Shown in pieces: positions 44,435 to 56,365 of a stretch of DNA of 64,000 nt. Numbering within the stretch: position 1 is the stretch's first letter; the number at the start of each line of letters is the position of its first letter. The DNA comes from Gonocerus acuteangulatus (Eukaryota > Arthropoda > Insecta > Hemiptera > Coreidae): assembly GCA_946811695.1 (NCBI GenBank), contig OX328130.1, positions 68,196,245 to 68,260,244 of the forward strand, read 5' to 3'. The position numbers and the translations under genes were made by a program. Below the pieces are notes generated by a model, which had not been told where the DNA came from, did not search any database, and saw only the letters and a program-made list of their open reading frames with translations.

Positions 44435-46060
44435 CGATCTTTTATAGATTACATGCCCCATTTATACGGGGGAAAATTCAAACGCGTCCAAAGTATTTTA
44501 TAATATTAAATTTCTAATATAGCAGGCTCTCCTATTTTTAATTGTCTTAAATATAGCGCAAAAAGAGATGAACGGCAGGTGCAATAATGCTTTCTTTTTT
44601 GCGAATATTCCTAATTTTCCATGAAGCAAGGGCTGGGACAAATCTCCTGCGACTATTTTGATTGTTCTCGAATGTTCTGTGTACATTTCTCGAAGGGGCA
44701 ACGTACTGAATGAGAAATGCCTATGGAACTCATAAATGTGATTTTTCTTGAGACCGCAGACACTATCATTCTGATAAGCCGCTATAGGTTGTTCTTTGAC
44801 AACCTTGCAAGAACATATTGCTAAAGTGCTGAGGCTGCACGTTGGAATCCGTCATCTTTTTTTCCAGAGGAACAATGAAGCCATCTTGATTTGCTCATAT
44901 TCGCAGACTTTTAATAACAAGGACAACACATAGCATATTTCATAAACGAGTGAATGGAACACCATGGGGGACAAATATGGACAGTGTTTGATTTAACGCA
45001 AATGCGAACAAATGTTGATGTTTGAGATAGACTGTTTTAATATTAAAGTAAGAAATTTATCAAAAGGTTCTTTAAAAACAATTTTGAACTCTTTATCCAC
45101 GAAAAGAATTTTTGTATTATCAACCGAGTTTTAAAAGTTACAATGTAAGAATGACTTACGCTTGGAAGGTATTTTAAACTTTAGATAACAATTCTGCAGT
45201 AGAACTCATAAATAAACAAGAAAATGAAGATAAGGAAGATTTAACACACCCCGTCTTACTTGTAAATTCCTACAGACCTGCGCATATAAAAACCTATTCA
45301 GCTATGTAGGTCATATCACACACAATATTCTTGTAGTCATATATTGTGCTTTCTATCAAATAATATTAGAATTAATGACATCCTTTTCAGGAAATGTCTG
45401 GGGGTTGGGCTGAAACATGGAACCATCTGACGGTTGACGCTCTAAGTTTCGGCCACCGAATAAACTAGAAATCGACAAAGGAGATCCATGCCGACAAATG
45501 GACAACATTTTTCGTCCCCTGCCGTCTTGTTATCCGAATATATGAATATAGACTTAATTTGATTGTTTGAAAGGAAGTCGTTGATTTTTGAGGCTGCGAA
45601 GGAAGATATAATGAGGATTTGGACGTGTGGTATCTTAATAAACTACACTGTTTTTGAATAGGCAAATGTGTTTTATTTTTGCAGACCTTTCGGCTTGAAA
45701 TTAAATGATGATAAGTGGCTTACAGATAAGAAGAATGAGAACTTTGCCTCACGAATGTGCTATAATTGCTTAATATTGGGTATCGAGGTAACTTCAAAAA
45801 AGTGAAGAATAGGGGGCGAGTTTTGATCATCCATTAGGGTAAATTGGTCATAGATGACAGGGGTGTATACAGAGGGGTCATAAAAGTAAGGTGATAATAG
45901 AAGGTGGGCAGGTATGAAAGGTTTTGTTAAATTGATGGGATGTGGAATTCAAGCGAGATGTTTTTAATATATGGTAGATTACTTCATAATCAATTTGGTC
46001 CATATATATGTATTTAGAATGGAAGCGAACTTCGAGGTAGGATTCAGTGGAGAGGATAGA
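44435..46060. other. Unassigned DNA
   Basis: No domain, repeat or splice context recognised. Confidence 0.4.
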
Positions 46061-46066
46061 GAATTC

Positions 46067-46510
46067 ATGTCAGCGAGTGATGGTTTGTCTTGGAAAGGCG
46101 GTCTTTATGTCAGCGAGTTATGGTTTGTCTTTGAAAGGCGGTCTTTATGTCAGCGAGTGATGGTTTGTCTAGGAAAGGCGGTCTTTATGTCAACGAGTGA
46201 TGGTTTGTCTTGGAAAGGCGGTCTTTATGTCAACGAGTGATGGTTTGTCTTGGAAAGGCGGTCTTTATGTCAGCGAGTTATGGTTTGTCTTTGAAAGGCG
46301 GTCTTTATGTCAGCGAGTGATGGTTTGTCTTTGAAAGGCGGTCTTTATGTCAGCGAGTGATGGTTTGTCTAGGAAAGGCGGTCTTTATGTCAGCGAGTGA
46401 TGGTTTGTCTTGGAAAGGCGGTCTTTATGTCAGCGAGTGATGGTTTGTCTTGGAAAGGCGGTCTTTATGTCAGCGAGTGATGGTTTGTCTAGGAAAGGCG
46501 GTCTTTATGT
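46067..46510. repeat. 40-bp x 11 minisatellite
   Basis: TGGTTTGTCT recurs every 40 bp from 46081 to 46481, within units ending GGAAAGGCGGTCTTTATGTC. A few positions vary (cttgg/ctttg/ctagg; gtgatgg/gttatgg). An 89-codon frame runs through five units by chance because the unit has few stops. Confidence 0.95.
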
Positions 46511-46519
46511 CTTTGTTCC

Positions 46520-47455
46520 TAATGTCGTTTTTATGTGCATAGATTCTGTTCAATGTCGGTTGCAGTTTGGTGTGGTACAAGAAATCTGATAGACGATATT
46601 GGGTCTATATTTTTAGAGGAATTGGGTCATTTACAGTGGTCAATTGCTTGAGATGTTTCTAATTGGTCAACAAACCACGCCCGGCATATCCTAGTTGGAA
46701 TGGCCGTCAAACGTGCGGCCACATTTTGAACTCAATCCGTTTTTGTTTTTTTTTGAGCATCCGAGACAATAATTCTAGTTCATATTTTTTGTCGAAAACG
46801 GTTAAAGATTTATGTTTTATGTATAACGTTTTATGCTTTTATTTTCAACGTCAAAATAACCTATAAACCTTGTCCCTTGTAGCCTTTTAATGCGACTTAA
46901 TGTGTTAGAATTTAGGCGAAAAAACAGTGTGAAAATATACAGCAACGCTCACCCTAACCCTAAACGAAATCTATTAACCAAATTGTACTAACAAAATCGC
47001 CTTAGATCCCCAGGCTTTAACAATTTGGTTTATTCAATATCATGTTTTAATTTAAAGACCAAAAATGAATTGCCCCAAGGAGTTTTTGAGCCAAGAATTA
47101 AATCTTCTTGTATCAACATGTTGCAAATAGATTCTAATCCCATTTAGCTCCCAAATTTCGTAAAATCGAAAATAGGCCTTCTTGAGTTTTGATACTTATA
47201 AATATTAGCTTTTGGTGATAGCTGCTGATAAGAAATATCAGTGATTCATTACGAAATAGCAATAAAATAAACCCCAATAAATATTCCTTGGCCAACAGGC
47301 TCCGTGTCCCTTGCCAAAACTGCTATATTCGCTCCATTATCCTCAGATTTATACAATGCACTTAAACATGAATCAAAATGAAGTTACATTCTACCATTCT
47401 CACCACTAAAAGAAATCATTAAACCCCACTATTACTAATTCGTTATCATTGTACA
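46520..47455. other. Unassigned DNA
   Basis: Nothing recognised. Confidence 0.4.
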
Positions 47456-47459
47456 GGGT

Positions 47460-47545
47460 GACAAGAAGAAGTAGTTCGTGCGAGGTTAAGAATCGGCCAT
47501 TCATACACAACACATAAATATCTGCTGTCAATAACTAGCAAATCC
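47460..47545 (+). pseudogene. Small non-LTR retrotransposon fragment
   Basis: Reads EVVRARLRIGHSYTTHKYLL, matching EVVLCRLRIGHSLLTHSYLM of the 19437-20910 element. Only this motif survives. Confidence 0.6.
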
Positions 47546-47549
47546 TTTT

Positions 47550-48355
47550 TTTAAATTTTAAACGCACATCATACTGTAAAACATAAATTAACTAATTATC
47601 AGTTGTGGCTTAACGTGGACAACAAAACAAAACCAACAAATTTCAAAATCATTAACATATATAAAAAATATAGATAGTACATATCGTCGATACAAATGCA
47701 AAGTATCGAATGTGAAAAAATGCATTTTTCATTCTAAATCTTTACTGATTGCTGTTGGACTGATGGATGGCAAACTCTCGAATCTAAGTTCACACAGTGA
47801 AAGGAGGATGTTACCACTGTCAAAAGGTCTAATTTGCCTACTATTTGACTGTCCAAAAGCAAGGTAATAAATAAAAGTATTTTCACTCTTGAAACTGGTG
47901 ATTTTCACATTCGTTAGTTTGCATTTGCACCGACGATATATCCTGGGGAAAAATGTCATATATGTATTAATAAGTGAACGATTTATTATATCATATTATT
48001 CATTTGAATTGTTTTGTTACTGATAACTGTGGTCTTTTAAATTGGTTTTGTTTTTTGTTTAGAGCTTATCACCTTCGTTGCGAAGCTCTTGAAATAAATA
48101 AATAAATATTCATTTGCAAAATTGTTTCAATTGCCTTGAGGGTAAAAACATAGTATTTTAAAGGAAAAGTAATATTTTAGAAGGATCAATTGCATTTTTT
48201 TTGTGTTTTTTTTAATTGCTAGATGGTGGAAATTGATGTTCAGAACAATTAAAATAATCCAGAATTTCCAACAGTCCAGGCACCGAATGCTCAAAAACAG
48301 CTATAGATGAAAATACTTGGAACACAATTTTTGACTTCATGACTTTGTTTGGACT
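47550..48355. other. Unassigned DNA
   Basis: Nothing recognised. Confidence 0.4.
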
Positions 48356-48359
48356 CGGG

Positions 48360-48720
48360 GTTGAGGGGGGTGTTAGAAGGTCCCTTTTTTAGGGTTTCCG
48401 CCTTTATCTCGAAAACCAAGCGTCCTAGCAACATGACCATTCTATAACAAATAAAAGCTGTTTTGCTACAAGTTCTACTAAATCAAATTTCTCGAGATAT
48501 CTTTAGTTTTCGAGATATCCGCTCTTGATAGTAATTTTGGGAACAAACATTTTTGCTGCACATTTTTTGACGGGATAACTCTTCAACGAAACACCCAAAA
48601 AATAAATGTTGGTATAGGGCTGTAGAATAATATATATTACTTTACTATTTTATGTATTTTCCTTCAAACGTTAAAACAATTTCAGTGTTTATCGTGAAAT
48701 CTTAAATTTGGCCATAGCTG
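48360..48720 (+). repeat. Dispersed repeat Z, copy 1
   Basis: GTTAGAAGGTCCCTTTTTT, ACCATTCTATAACAAATAAA and AACTCTTCAACGAAACACCC followed by AAAAAATAAATG recur at 57200-57370 (plus) and 57550-57900 (inverted). Confidence 0.7.
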
Positions 48721-48786
48721 TAGACTAATGACTCTTTCAATTTCTCGCCATTTCCAGTCAGCGTATTGTCCAAAATATGACAAATT

Positions 48787-49177
48787 ATCTTATCTTCCTG
48801 GTAGGCGGAAGGTCAAAAAATAAAAACTTCACCATACAGTTTCACCAACTTTATTGCGTCCCTACATGTTTTACACCTTTATTGGTGCCTCTTCAGGGGA
48901 AAATTACGAAGTAAAACTTACAGCCTCAACCTGAAGAGGATAACCTTCCACCAGTACGGCCACGTCTAGACTGATCTAGACAGTAGATCAGTCTAGACGT
49001 GGCCGTACTGGTGGAAGGTTATCCTCCTCAGGTTGAGGCTGTAAGTTTTACTTTTGTAACTATTTCCCCTGAAGAGGCACCAATAAAGGTGTAAAACATG
49101 TAGGGACGCAATAAAGTTGGTGAAACTGTATGGTGAAGTTTTTATTTTTTGACCTTCCGCCTACCACGAAGATAAGA
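48787..49177. mobile_element. Near-perfect 390-bp palindrome
   Basis: Arms of about 192 bp on either side of a 5-bp loop GACAG (48979-48983). From the centre outwards TAGATCAGTCTAGACGTGGC, GGTGGAAGGTTATCCTCCTC, ACCAATAAAGGTGTAAAACA and TTTTGACCTTCCGCCTACCA are mirrored with only a handful of mismatches. A related but decayed motif occurs at 38590-38690. No coding frame. Confidence 0.95.
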
Positions 49178-49199
49178 AGATTGAGAAAAGGGTCAGTTG

Positions 49200-49655
49200 A
49201 AGAATAATTATGACAAATTATTTTATTTCCATTTTAAGGCCCATTTATAATCGATAAAGAATTTGATGACGAGTTATCTAAGGGTTATCACCCTTTTTAT
49301 AAACATTTATGAAGGAGATTGAACCATACTCGGATGACCTTTCAGTCATGGGAAAACATGAGAGGATGTTGCCTGCTATAAAAGAGTAAATTTGTTCGTG
49401 GAATTGACAGATGAGCTTGACAGTCCTGTCATGCGAATATGTCAGGCAATGTCGGAATGACATAATACGGCAAGGAACCTTTCGGTGTGACAAGATTTGG
49501 AGGAATTTTATTTATCTAAGTGCTATTTTTATTTTGTTTTTCACAATACTGTAACCCTGCAATGTGAGAATTTATTTTCTACGTGTTATATTTTTTTTTT
49601 ATAAATGAAAAAATCAGTCCCACCTGATTCATCAATTTAAAGCAAAAGCGGGGAT
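49200..49655. other. Unassigned DNA
   Basis: Nothing recognised. Confidence 0.4.
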
Positions 49656-49659
49656 AGTG

Positions 49660-49735
49660 TGGTCAGTACTATGCTCCGATCGAGTGATTTTCCCATTAAA
49701 TAAATTAATTAAAGGCTGGGTTGGCCAGCCTTTAA
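49660..49735 (-). mobile_element. Fragment of SINE family 1
   Basis: ATAGTGTGGTCAGTACTATG and ATTAATTAAAGGCTGGGTTG match the 3' body of the 6018-6227 copy. Confidence 0.6.
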
Positions 49736-49754
49736 TTAATTTTAACGTCCATTA

Positions 49755-49885
49755 GTCTAGCCGGGATAGGGCTGATAACTTTCCTTTTTTCTAAAGAAAA
49801 GCCACCATCCCTCGTGAGAATCGAACCCACGATCCTTGGCCCGGAGTGTTAAGTGCTCACGCCTAAACACTCATGGCCACTTTTA
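49755..49885 (-). mobile_element. tRNA-derived SINE, family 2
   Basis: On the minus strand, box B GGGTTCGATTCTCACGAGGG followed by a single CTTTTCTTTAGAAAAAAGG hairpin. It is the unexpanded reference for the 24190-24632 copy. Confidence 0.8.
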
Positions 49886-49886
49886 A

Positions 49887-50032
49887 AAACGAACATTGTA
49901 AAGCTGAAAAAAAATATAAAATAGACATAATTAATACTAAAACTAAAAAATAATGCTAATAACTAAGAGATTATTTTCTAGTTTTAGTATTAATTATGTG
50001 TATTTTAAATTTTTTCATCTTTACAAGATATA
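49887..50032. repeat. A+T-rich hairpin
   Basis: TAAAGCTGAAAAAAAATATA...CATAATTAATACTAAAACTA on the left is mirrored by TAGTTTTAGTATTAATTATG...TTTTTTCATCTTTACA on the right. The phrase TAATAACTAAGAGAT occurs in the centre and again at the right edge. Confidence 0.8.
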
Positions 50033-50045
50033 ATAACTAAGAGAT

Positions 50046-50230
50046 GCCAACCGGCATAGCCACGTGGTTCCCGCAGATCACCGAAGTTAAGCAACGTCGG
50101 GTGTGGCCAGTACCTGAATGGGTGACCGACCACGTGCTGTTGGCAGTATAGAAAAGGGTGGCAACCTGTAGATAGCCCGGCGTTAATAGCCCTAATGTTG
50201 ATACACCGTTAAATACACACAAAAAAATAA
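50046..50230 (+). mobile_element. 5S rRNA-derived SINE
   Basis: Begins GCCAACCGGCATAGCCACGT. It continues with GATCACCGAAGTTAAGCAAC, GTCGGGTGTGGCCAGTACCT and GAATGGGTGACCGACCACGT, ending TGTTGGCA, i.e. an almost complete 5S-like unit of about 100 bp with the box A, intermediate element and box C of the 5S promoter. A tail with GTAGATAGCCCGGCGTTAAT and an A-rich end follows. The 5' stem region is shorter than in 5S rRNA (about 20 bp lacking), so it is not a functional 5S gene. AGAGAT flanks both sides. Confidence 0.85.
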
Positions 50231-50259
50231 AATAAAACAAAGAGATAAATAAAATAAGT

Positions 50260-51725
50260 TATTATATTGTAATATCACTGAGGTAGTTATATTTTAATAA
50301 TTTCCGCACTTCCGGATTGTGCCATAATGTCAACTTCATAAGCAGGGTTCCGCCCTATGGATGCAAATCACACAAATGAAAAAGAAAAAAGCTCAATCCT
50401 TGAAATTTGTTCATTTTGGGTGAAATTTGGGGGGAACCTTCAGAAACCGATTGATCAAAGATGCGTTAGTTTACCACGTATTTCGTTCTATGAACATTTT
50501 TTTAATTGATCTCTATTTTATCTGATTTCCTTTGCACTTTTCGTCCTAGAAGTTCATCCTAGAGTTCTGAAGAAAAACAATTGTTGTTGCACTTGTACTT
50601 CCGAATAGAGCACATCCGAAAGCGGAAGCTATATCCAAGTACAATATGAGTTCCAAGTAGGAAGATCCGTTGAATCTGGATACGCTGGAAGATGGGTGAT
50701 CTTTGCAGACCCCCCAGCCCCATCTTAAACCCGCGGAGACTCCACCTGGAGACTTCCACATCTGGGATACGCAGTACCTCGATGGAGGTTTTCAAGATCC
50801 GCTTTGCTCCGATCTAATTTTACCTCTCCTTCCCACTCCGTAACCCCACCCGTCCCAGTGTTTCTCGAATCTAGGCCTCGGGTAAGGAATCGGCGAGTCG
50901 CCGTCCAAGGCCGCGCACCTCACACACGTGTCGGTACTGGCCTTGATGAGAGTCAAGGATACCTAGGCAGACTGGGTCGGCTACCCCGCTTGTCTCGTTC
51001 GTCACCAATAATAAGGCCGCGAAATAACAAAGCAAACCATTTATTGATATAGCGCAAGGAAAAACCCACAAATCCCGTTTAAACTAACTTTTTTTTTTAA
51101 TGCCTAATTACTTGTAGAATACTGCTCTAATATTGTATTTAAATTTTATTACTAGTTCTGATCCCAAAACACATTTGTGTTGACCGTTTTCTCGCCGTAT
51201 AGAAATCTCGCAGTTTTTAGCGAAAATGTTTTTTCTCATCTCGTTGGGAAATGGCCTAGATGTCGATGCGCCATAAAAAAAAAATATAAAAAAATAGGTA
51301 TGTAGGTTTTGAAAGAAATTTTATGTTTACAAAAATATTTCAGGAACATGGTGGATTCATTTTCTGAAGGTGTGCGTAATGAAACGCAATTATACTCAGT
51401 TTGGGTGTAGCAGGGAATTTTTTGAGCGAGAAAAAAGTCAACCTCACACAGGCGGAACTCGAACCCACATCTACAGCATTAGTATGATAAATAGAAGTAA
51501 GTAAAAAATGCACCGACCACACTCTGGGGCGAAAGAAAACTTGATTCCGGACTTGCATTAGTATGGAGTGAAGTCTGCTCCAGAGGGAATAATTCACCAG
51601 GCTATGGACATCGGAAGCAGTGCAAGCGGTACTCCTATCCCATGCTAGTCCGTAATATTAAGGATATTTAAGAAGTATACAATCAAGGACTGGGGAGAGT
51701 GATCCTTCTCCCGCTCCTGTCAGAA
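50260..51725. other. Unassigned DNA
   Basis: A relatively G+C-rich patch with overlapping frames at 50546-51071 has no motif I recognise and no matching splice sites. Confidence 0.35.
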
Positions 51726-51730
51726 AATGG

Positions 51731-52153
51731 CTAAGGGTGGGTTTACACTTGCTAGTTATTGCAGGAAATTTATATCAGACAGAAATTGCGACTAGTGTAA
51801 ACCATGAGCAATTTATGTCTGAGATATATATTTCTATCACGAACTATAAGTGTCGACACTTCTATACCACCAGGTGTAAACACAGATTTTTACCAGAAGA
51901 ATTTAATTTCAGAGATAAATATCTTGGCTACTAGCTATATTGTCGACACTTCTATACCAACAGATGTAAACACTGATTATTTGTGCTTTTGGTGAATTTA
52001 TCGCAAATTAGAACAAATCCAGAACTGTCCTATACATATCCATGACATAAATGTCTAGCTATTTCTGTCAGTATGTAAACCTTCAAGAGAATATCTATCC
52101 GACACCTGACATATATTTCCTGCGAGAAGAGTCAGATGTAAACGCACCCTAAG
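51731..52153. mobile_element. MITE with TAAGGGTG(G/C)GTTTACA ends
   Basis: The left end CTAAGGGTGGGTTTACACTTG and the inverted right end CTTAGGGTGCGTTTACATCTG pair. The inside repeats GTGTAAACC/TGTCGACACTTCTATACCA twice (51850, 51938). No coding capacity; superfamily undetermined. Confidence 0.7.
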
Positions 52154-52159
52154 AAATAC

Positions 52160-52960
52160 ACAGCAACGCATGCATTAGACTGGACTCATGCAGAGTGCAG
52201 TCTTGCGAGTGTATTACCTGACCACCGAAAGTGGACTGGATTATAGCACGCTGTAAAACTTAATGCATCGAGAACCCTCTGATACTTCTTAAATAACCAG
52301 CATATGTCTTTATAAGTACGTATATAAATTATTTATTTCGGTTGGATACAAATCCCCAGAAGTAAATTGAACCCCCCGGAAAAAGATAAAATCGGTCCTT
52401 ATTATTATCAAATAAAAAATAAACTTAATAAATAACATAAATAATTGTCTTAAACTATTAGAAACACGACACGGTCTCGAGCACATTTCGAACACCGTTT
52501 AACCCAAAGTTACGCTAGTTTCGTTACAGTCTTAGGGTGGTATTGGCAGTTTTCCACCCTTAAACGGAAAGCCAATAAGGCTCAAAAAGATGAGGCAAAT
52601 TCACAAACGAGGCACTAACACAAAAGTAGATTTCTTGAAGGTTTGGCCATTTGAACGTACAAACAACTTGCCAAGCTTGAAGTAATGCGTTATCTGTGTT
52701 GAAATCCCTGGCGTTTTCCGTTTTTTAAGAGAGAAGAAGATTCAGCAATTCCAAATGAGGAGGACTCAGCAATGAGGCATAAAGAAGAGAATAATTCACC
52801 ACTGGGAAAGCAAAATAGAAGAAACATTCACCATTGATGAAAACGAAGAAGAAAAGAAATCCAGAATAAATAAAATCCTTTAAAACAAGCATTAAGAATG
52901 GAAGAAATTCCATTAGAGAAAATTAATGGCCTCGGATGTCCGTCCTAAAAATAGAAGAAT
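52160..52960. other. Unassigned DNA
   Basis: AG-rich at 52730-52920. No gene recognised. Confidence 0.4.
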
Positions 52961-52967
52961 CACTGAG

Positions 52968-52978
52968 AGAGAGAGAGT

Positions 52979-53014
<36 letters not shown>

Positions 53015-53030
53015 AGAGAGAGACAAGAGA
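52968..53030. repeat. (GA)n microsatellite
   Basis: Interrupted GA tract. Confidence 0.9.
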
Positions 53031-53175
53031 GAGGAATTATGAAGTAGTTTGAAGAGCAGGCTACTGAAGGAGCATTAGGGATCCGAAAACAAGTCGATAT
53101 GTTGGCGAGGTCGGCTAGGGGTCTAGCATCCATTGGATGGCCAAGTCTCATACCTTTCACTCCGCCACTATCTAT

Positions 53176-53177
<2 letters not shown>

Positions 53178-53246
<69 letters not shown>
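53178..53246. repeat. (AT)n microsatellite
   Basis: About 70 bp. Confidence 0.95.
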
Positions 53247-53247
<1 letters not shown>

Positions 53248-53249
<2 letters not shown>

Positions 53250-53440
53250 AACTCGAAAACGTATGAGTTACGATTTTTTCGCGCGAATTTCGCTCCAAAA
53301 AGCATCTTCCGGTGGACGGATTCTGCTGGTTAACGAACATCACCTTTTAAATTAGACGAAAGATTTTTGTGCCAAATTTCATCAAATCGGACCATTTTTG
53401 ATCAGCTAGAAATGGAGATACCGCGCTAAAATCTAGTTCA
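53248..53440 (+). repeat. Dispersed repeat Y, copy 3
   Basis: AAAACGTATGAGTTACGATT, TTCGCGCGAATTTCGCTCC, GGTGGACGGATTCTGCTGGT, TTAACGAACATC, as in 40540-40750 and 43150-43330. Confidence 0.6.
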
Positions 53441-53449
53441 ACGCCACCA

Positions 53450-53919
53450 ACCACACACCTCACTCCGTTCGAGACATATGCCGTTCTAAAGGTTCTTTAC
53501 AAAAAAAGCATGTTGTACAACTCCAATTTTCTCGGTATACCGTTGGAAGGATGATTAAACTTTTCAATTTTTCGGCAGCCTGTAGGAGAAAGGTCTCCCT
53601 GTCAAATCTCCATAAATAATAATCTCAGTACAATGTATACGACAATTAAATAAAATATTAAAATAAAAATACAATACAAATATACTATAATAATATAATA
53701 AAATCATATTTTAAAAATAAAATAGAGTTACTTTATATAATGTTCAACAAGAAGAATGCATAAATGAAAGCTAATTGAGACTGTTGTTTCAATGAACTAA
53801 CCCAGAAAGGAAAACTCCAGTAATATTGATTTTAAAACAGCCCCAGACACTGGCAGCCAGAATCGATTTCCTTCCCTCAACCCTCCGGCTCCCAGCTATT
53901 TCTCAGCTGGAACAGAAAA

Positions 53920-53920
<1 letters not shown>
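53450..53920. other. Unassigned DNA
   Basis: A short AATAAAATA-rich region; nothing else recognised. Confidence 0.4.

Positions 53921-53922
<2 letters not shown>

Positions 53923-53977
<55 letters not shown>
53923..53977. repeat. (AT)n microsatellite
   Basis: About 55 bp. Confidence 0.95.
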
Positions 53978-53979
<2 letters not shown>

Positions 53980-55375
53980 TATATAATGTAGCACTATGGA
54001 GAGAAGCAACACCGCTGGGAAGAGAAGTCGTATGAGAATACGTCTCATGGGAAGGGAAGTCGTTTTTGATTTTCGCCACGAAACTTGATATGTAGTATTC
54101 TCCTAGCAAACGATTGAAGGAGTTCGTTAAACAGCGAAAACGATCCATCTGGAGGGGGTTTTATAGCAGAGCCAAATTAGTTACTTGCTAATACCAGCAA
54201 TTTTAACGAAAATCGGTTCTAACTGTCGGAAGAGGAATTTACTTTGTACTATGAATAGAATTCGCCAGCCTTAGGTTGGCAAAGGTACCACTAGGAGCGC
54301 CTCTGCTTTGATATGACTTTATATGGGTTGTAGACTTCTGATTTCTATCACTAGGGGCGTTTTATACCGTTCCTTTTATTATTCATCGAGATCAATAGAC
54401 GAAAATGTGAAGTTTTTGTATATTTAATTATTAGTGTAGTAATGGACAAAACTCTGGAAGGAAACAAAGTACAAAATTAATAATTGAAACTTCTGCTCAT
54501 TACAAATATAAAAGAGCAGAACTATACATGTTTTTATTTTATTTACATATATAGGTTATTTTAAGCAAATTATTCAGTGATTCCGATGACACAACCCAAA
54601 TTCGTTTTTATTTATTTATTTATTTTTTTATTTTTTTTTTATTTATAAACAATAATAATAAATAATAGTAATAGTAAGCATTAGTATAATATAAGAAAGT
54701 TGTTAGTTTTAGTACGTAGTAAAGTCGATGGTCCTAGAGAAATACAGTGTAATCACTAGTATATATCAAAATAAATAAATGAGGAAAAAAATAAATAAAA
54801 ATATATATACAAAAAAAAAAGTTAAAACAAAAGAAGGAAAAAAAAGGGAAAAAGAAGAAGAAAATATTTTTAAAAAATATCAAAATAAAAAAAGAAAATA
54901 ACAATAAAAAAAATAAATAAAAAATAAAATGAATAAAAAAAAATAAAATAAAATAAAACAAAATATATGTTTACATTATATATATATTTTTTTATTATTT
55001 GTACTGTATTTATATATGTACTGTGCACTATACATATATATGTATACTATATTTATATAAGTGCAAATATATTTATGTGTGTGTGAATCTGGTTCTTATA
55101 TCCATGCAATTTTATAACAACAATAATTTCTCTTTTTTCCAAACTTAGATTCTCACAAATACAACTTTAGTAACACAACTCTATCTCAAACACATAATAC
55201 TGAAAACACTCTCCATCCTAACATTAATCTTGCACAATTAAACACAACAAGGGCGGAGATGACCAAGCAGTTTTCTGCCCTTAAACTACCAACCCAACCC
55301 AACCCAACACCCCAAATTCTTAGGAAAGTGCTTAGTTTTGCAGCTACTGGGTGTCGGAATTTTTAATATTTATTT
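53978..55375 (-). mobile_element. Element X, copy 3 (diverged, interrupted)
   Basis: GCAACACCGCTGGGAAGAGA, CGCCACGAAACTTGATATGT, AGCAAACGATTGAAGGAGTT, CATGTTTTTATTTTATTTAC and AGGAAAGTGCTTAGTTTTGC follow the order of the 58113-59499 copy. It is interrupted at 54604-55310. Confidence 0.7.
54604..55310 (-). mobile_element. Retroposon-like insertion in element X
   Basis: Flanked by the exact 9-bp repeat CCCAAATTC (54595-54603, 55311-55319). The left side is T/A-rich (a poly-A tail on the minus strand). The right side, read on minus, begins GTGTTGGGTTGGGTTGG. No recognisable protein. Confidence 0.7.
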
Positions 55376-55845
55376 CAATGATTGACTTTTTAAACAATAT
55401 GCTGGATCACGCAGTTCGTCTGAAATATACAGGGTGTCCCTGTCTTAAACCGACACACGTTGTATATTGATAGGGAACGAAAAACTAAGTCAAAAAGTCC
55501 TTTGAAGATTTTCTCGATTTCGCTTCGTTTTCTAGAAAACCGCAAATAAACGTGTATTTTTTTGTTTTTTTTTTTGACAAGTCCCAATTTATCGGTTAAA
55601 CATTTTGTCCATCCGATGGGTTTTTCAAACACGATTATCTAAAATATTCAAGCTAAGACGCTGAACTTTGTCATACGTTAAAGATAATTTAATAAGCTAC
55701 AACTTTCGTATTGAGGTGCTTTTTCGTACAGCGCTTCGTTTAGGCGTTAAATCGGGATTTGTCCAGAAAAACACGGCTTTTTGCGTTTTTCTCGAAGAGC
55801 AAGTGAAAACGAGAAAATCGCCAAAGGAATTTTTGAGTTTTGGTT

Positions 55846-55877
<32 letters not shown>

Positions 55878-55917
55878 CGATTCCCGAAGTCTGTCGGTTT
55901 AAGACTGGGGCACCATG

Positions 55918-56365
55918 GGGTCTTGTTTAGAACAGGCCCGCCAGTGATTTTATAATGATATTTAGTAACTGTTACTATGTAATTTGATACCATCGATACA
56001 GAAATAAAAACACATGTTTAAATACTATTTAATTTAGTATTGTTTGTGTATTTGCGGTTATAAAAGTATTAAACTATGAATATTTTTGATGTTTACGATT
56101 TATGCAAAGAAGAGCAACGAGCCAGGATTTTCTTTGTCGAAAGAGGAATTCTACCCAAGGAAAGATATTGTAAAAAATGCCACATTATGATATTTTACGA
56201 AGAAAGGAAAAAATATAGATGCAACAAAAGAGAATGTGGTTATGGTTATGTGTAAAAAGTTTTTATTAAATAAATCATATGTTCCTTTAACCCATATTTT
56301 TTTATTTATCAATAAGTAACTGTTACTAGATAAAATCACTGGCGGGCCTGTTCTAAACAAGACCC
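55918..56365 (+). mobile_element. Merlin-like 448-bp mini-element
   Basis: Inverted ends of at least 35 bp begin GGGTCTTGTTTAGAACAGGC and go on through CCGCCAGTGATTTTAT. The flanks GCACCATG (55910-55917) and GCACCCTG (56366-56373) form an 8-bp duplication with one mismatch, in keeping with the 8-9 bp of Merlin. It encodes one 59-residue frame resembling the start of Merlin/IS1016 transposases. The catalytic domain is absent. Confidence 0.75.
56076..56255 (+). CDS. Merlin-like N-terminal zinc-binding protein (59 aa, catalytic part missing)
   Basis: An open frame from ATG 56076 to TAA 56253-56255 reads MNIFDVYDLCKEEQRARIFF, then VERGILPKERYCKKCHIMIF, then YEERKKYRCNKRECGYGYV. The pattern R-G-(L/I)-L-x-K-x-R-x-C-x2-C ... 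W/Y-R-C-x4-C is the four-cysteine zinc-binding head of Merlin (IS1016/IS1595-type) transposases, which binds DNA. A full transposase would continue with a DDE/K domain of some 200 residues; here the inverted repeat follows. The small frame is undamaged, has a proper start and stop, and sits in the middle of the mini-element. Whether it is expressed, or just a recent deletion product, is unknown. Confidence 0.65.
   Translation: MNIFDVYDLCKEEQRARIFFVERGILPKERYCKKCHIMIFYEERKKYRCNKRECGYGYV

Noticed and set aside
46010..46240. 89-codon frame with repeated GLYVSE-type units
   Set aside because: It is the 40-bp minisatellite read through; the frame changes every three units and no start context is convincing.
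48360..48720. Host regulatory region
   Set aside because: The sequence recurs at 57.2-57.9 kb as a fold-back repeat.
50046..50150. Functional 5S rRNA gene
   Set aside because: 5' region is shortened and altered, a non-5S tail and A-rich end follow, and target-site-like flanks exist; it is a SINE.
54734..54961. Phe-rich 75-codon frame
   Set aside because: Low-complexity A/T run inside a retroposon-like insertion.
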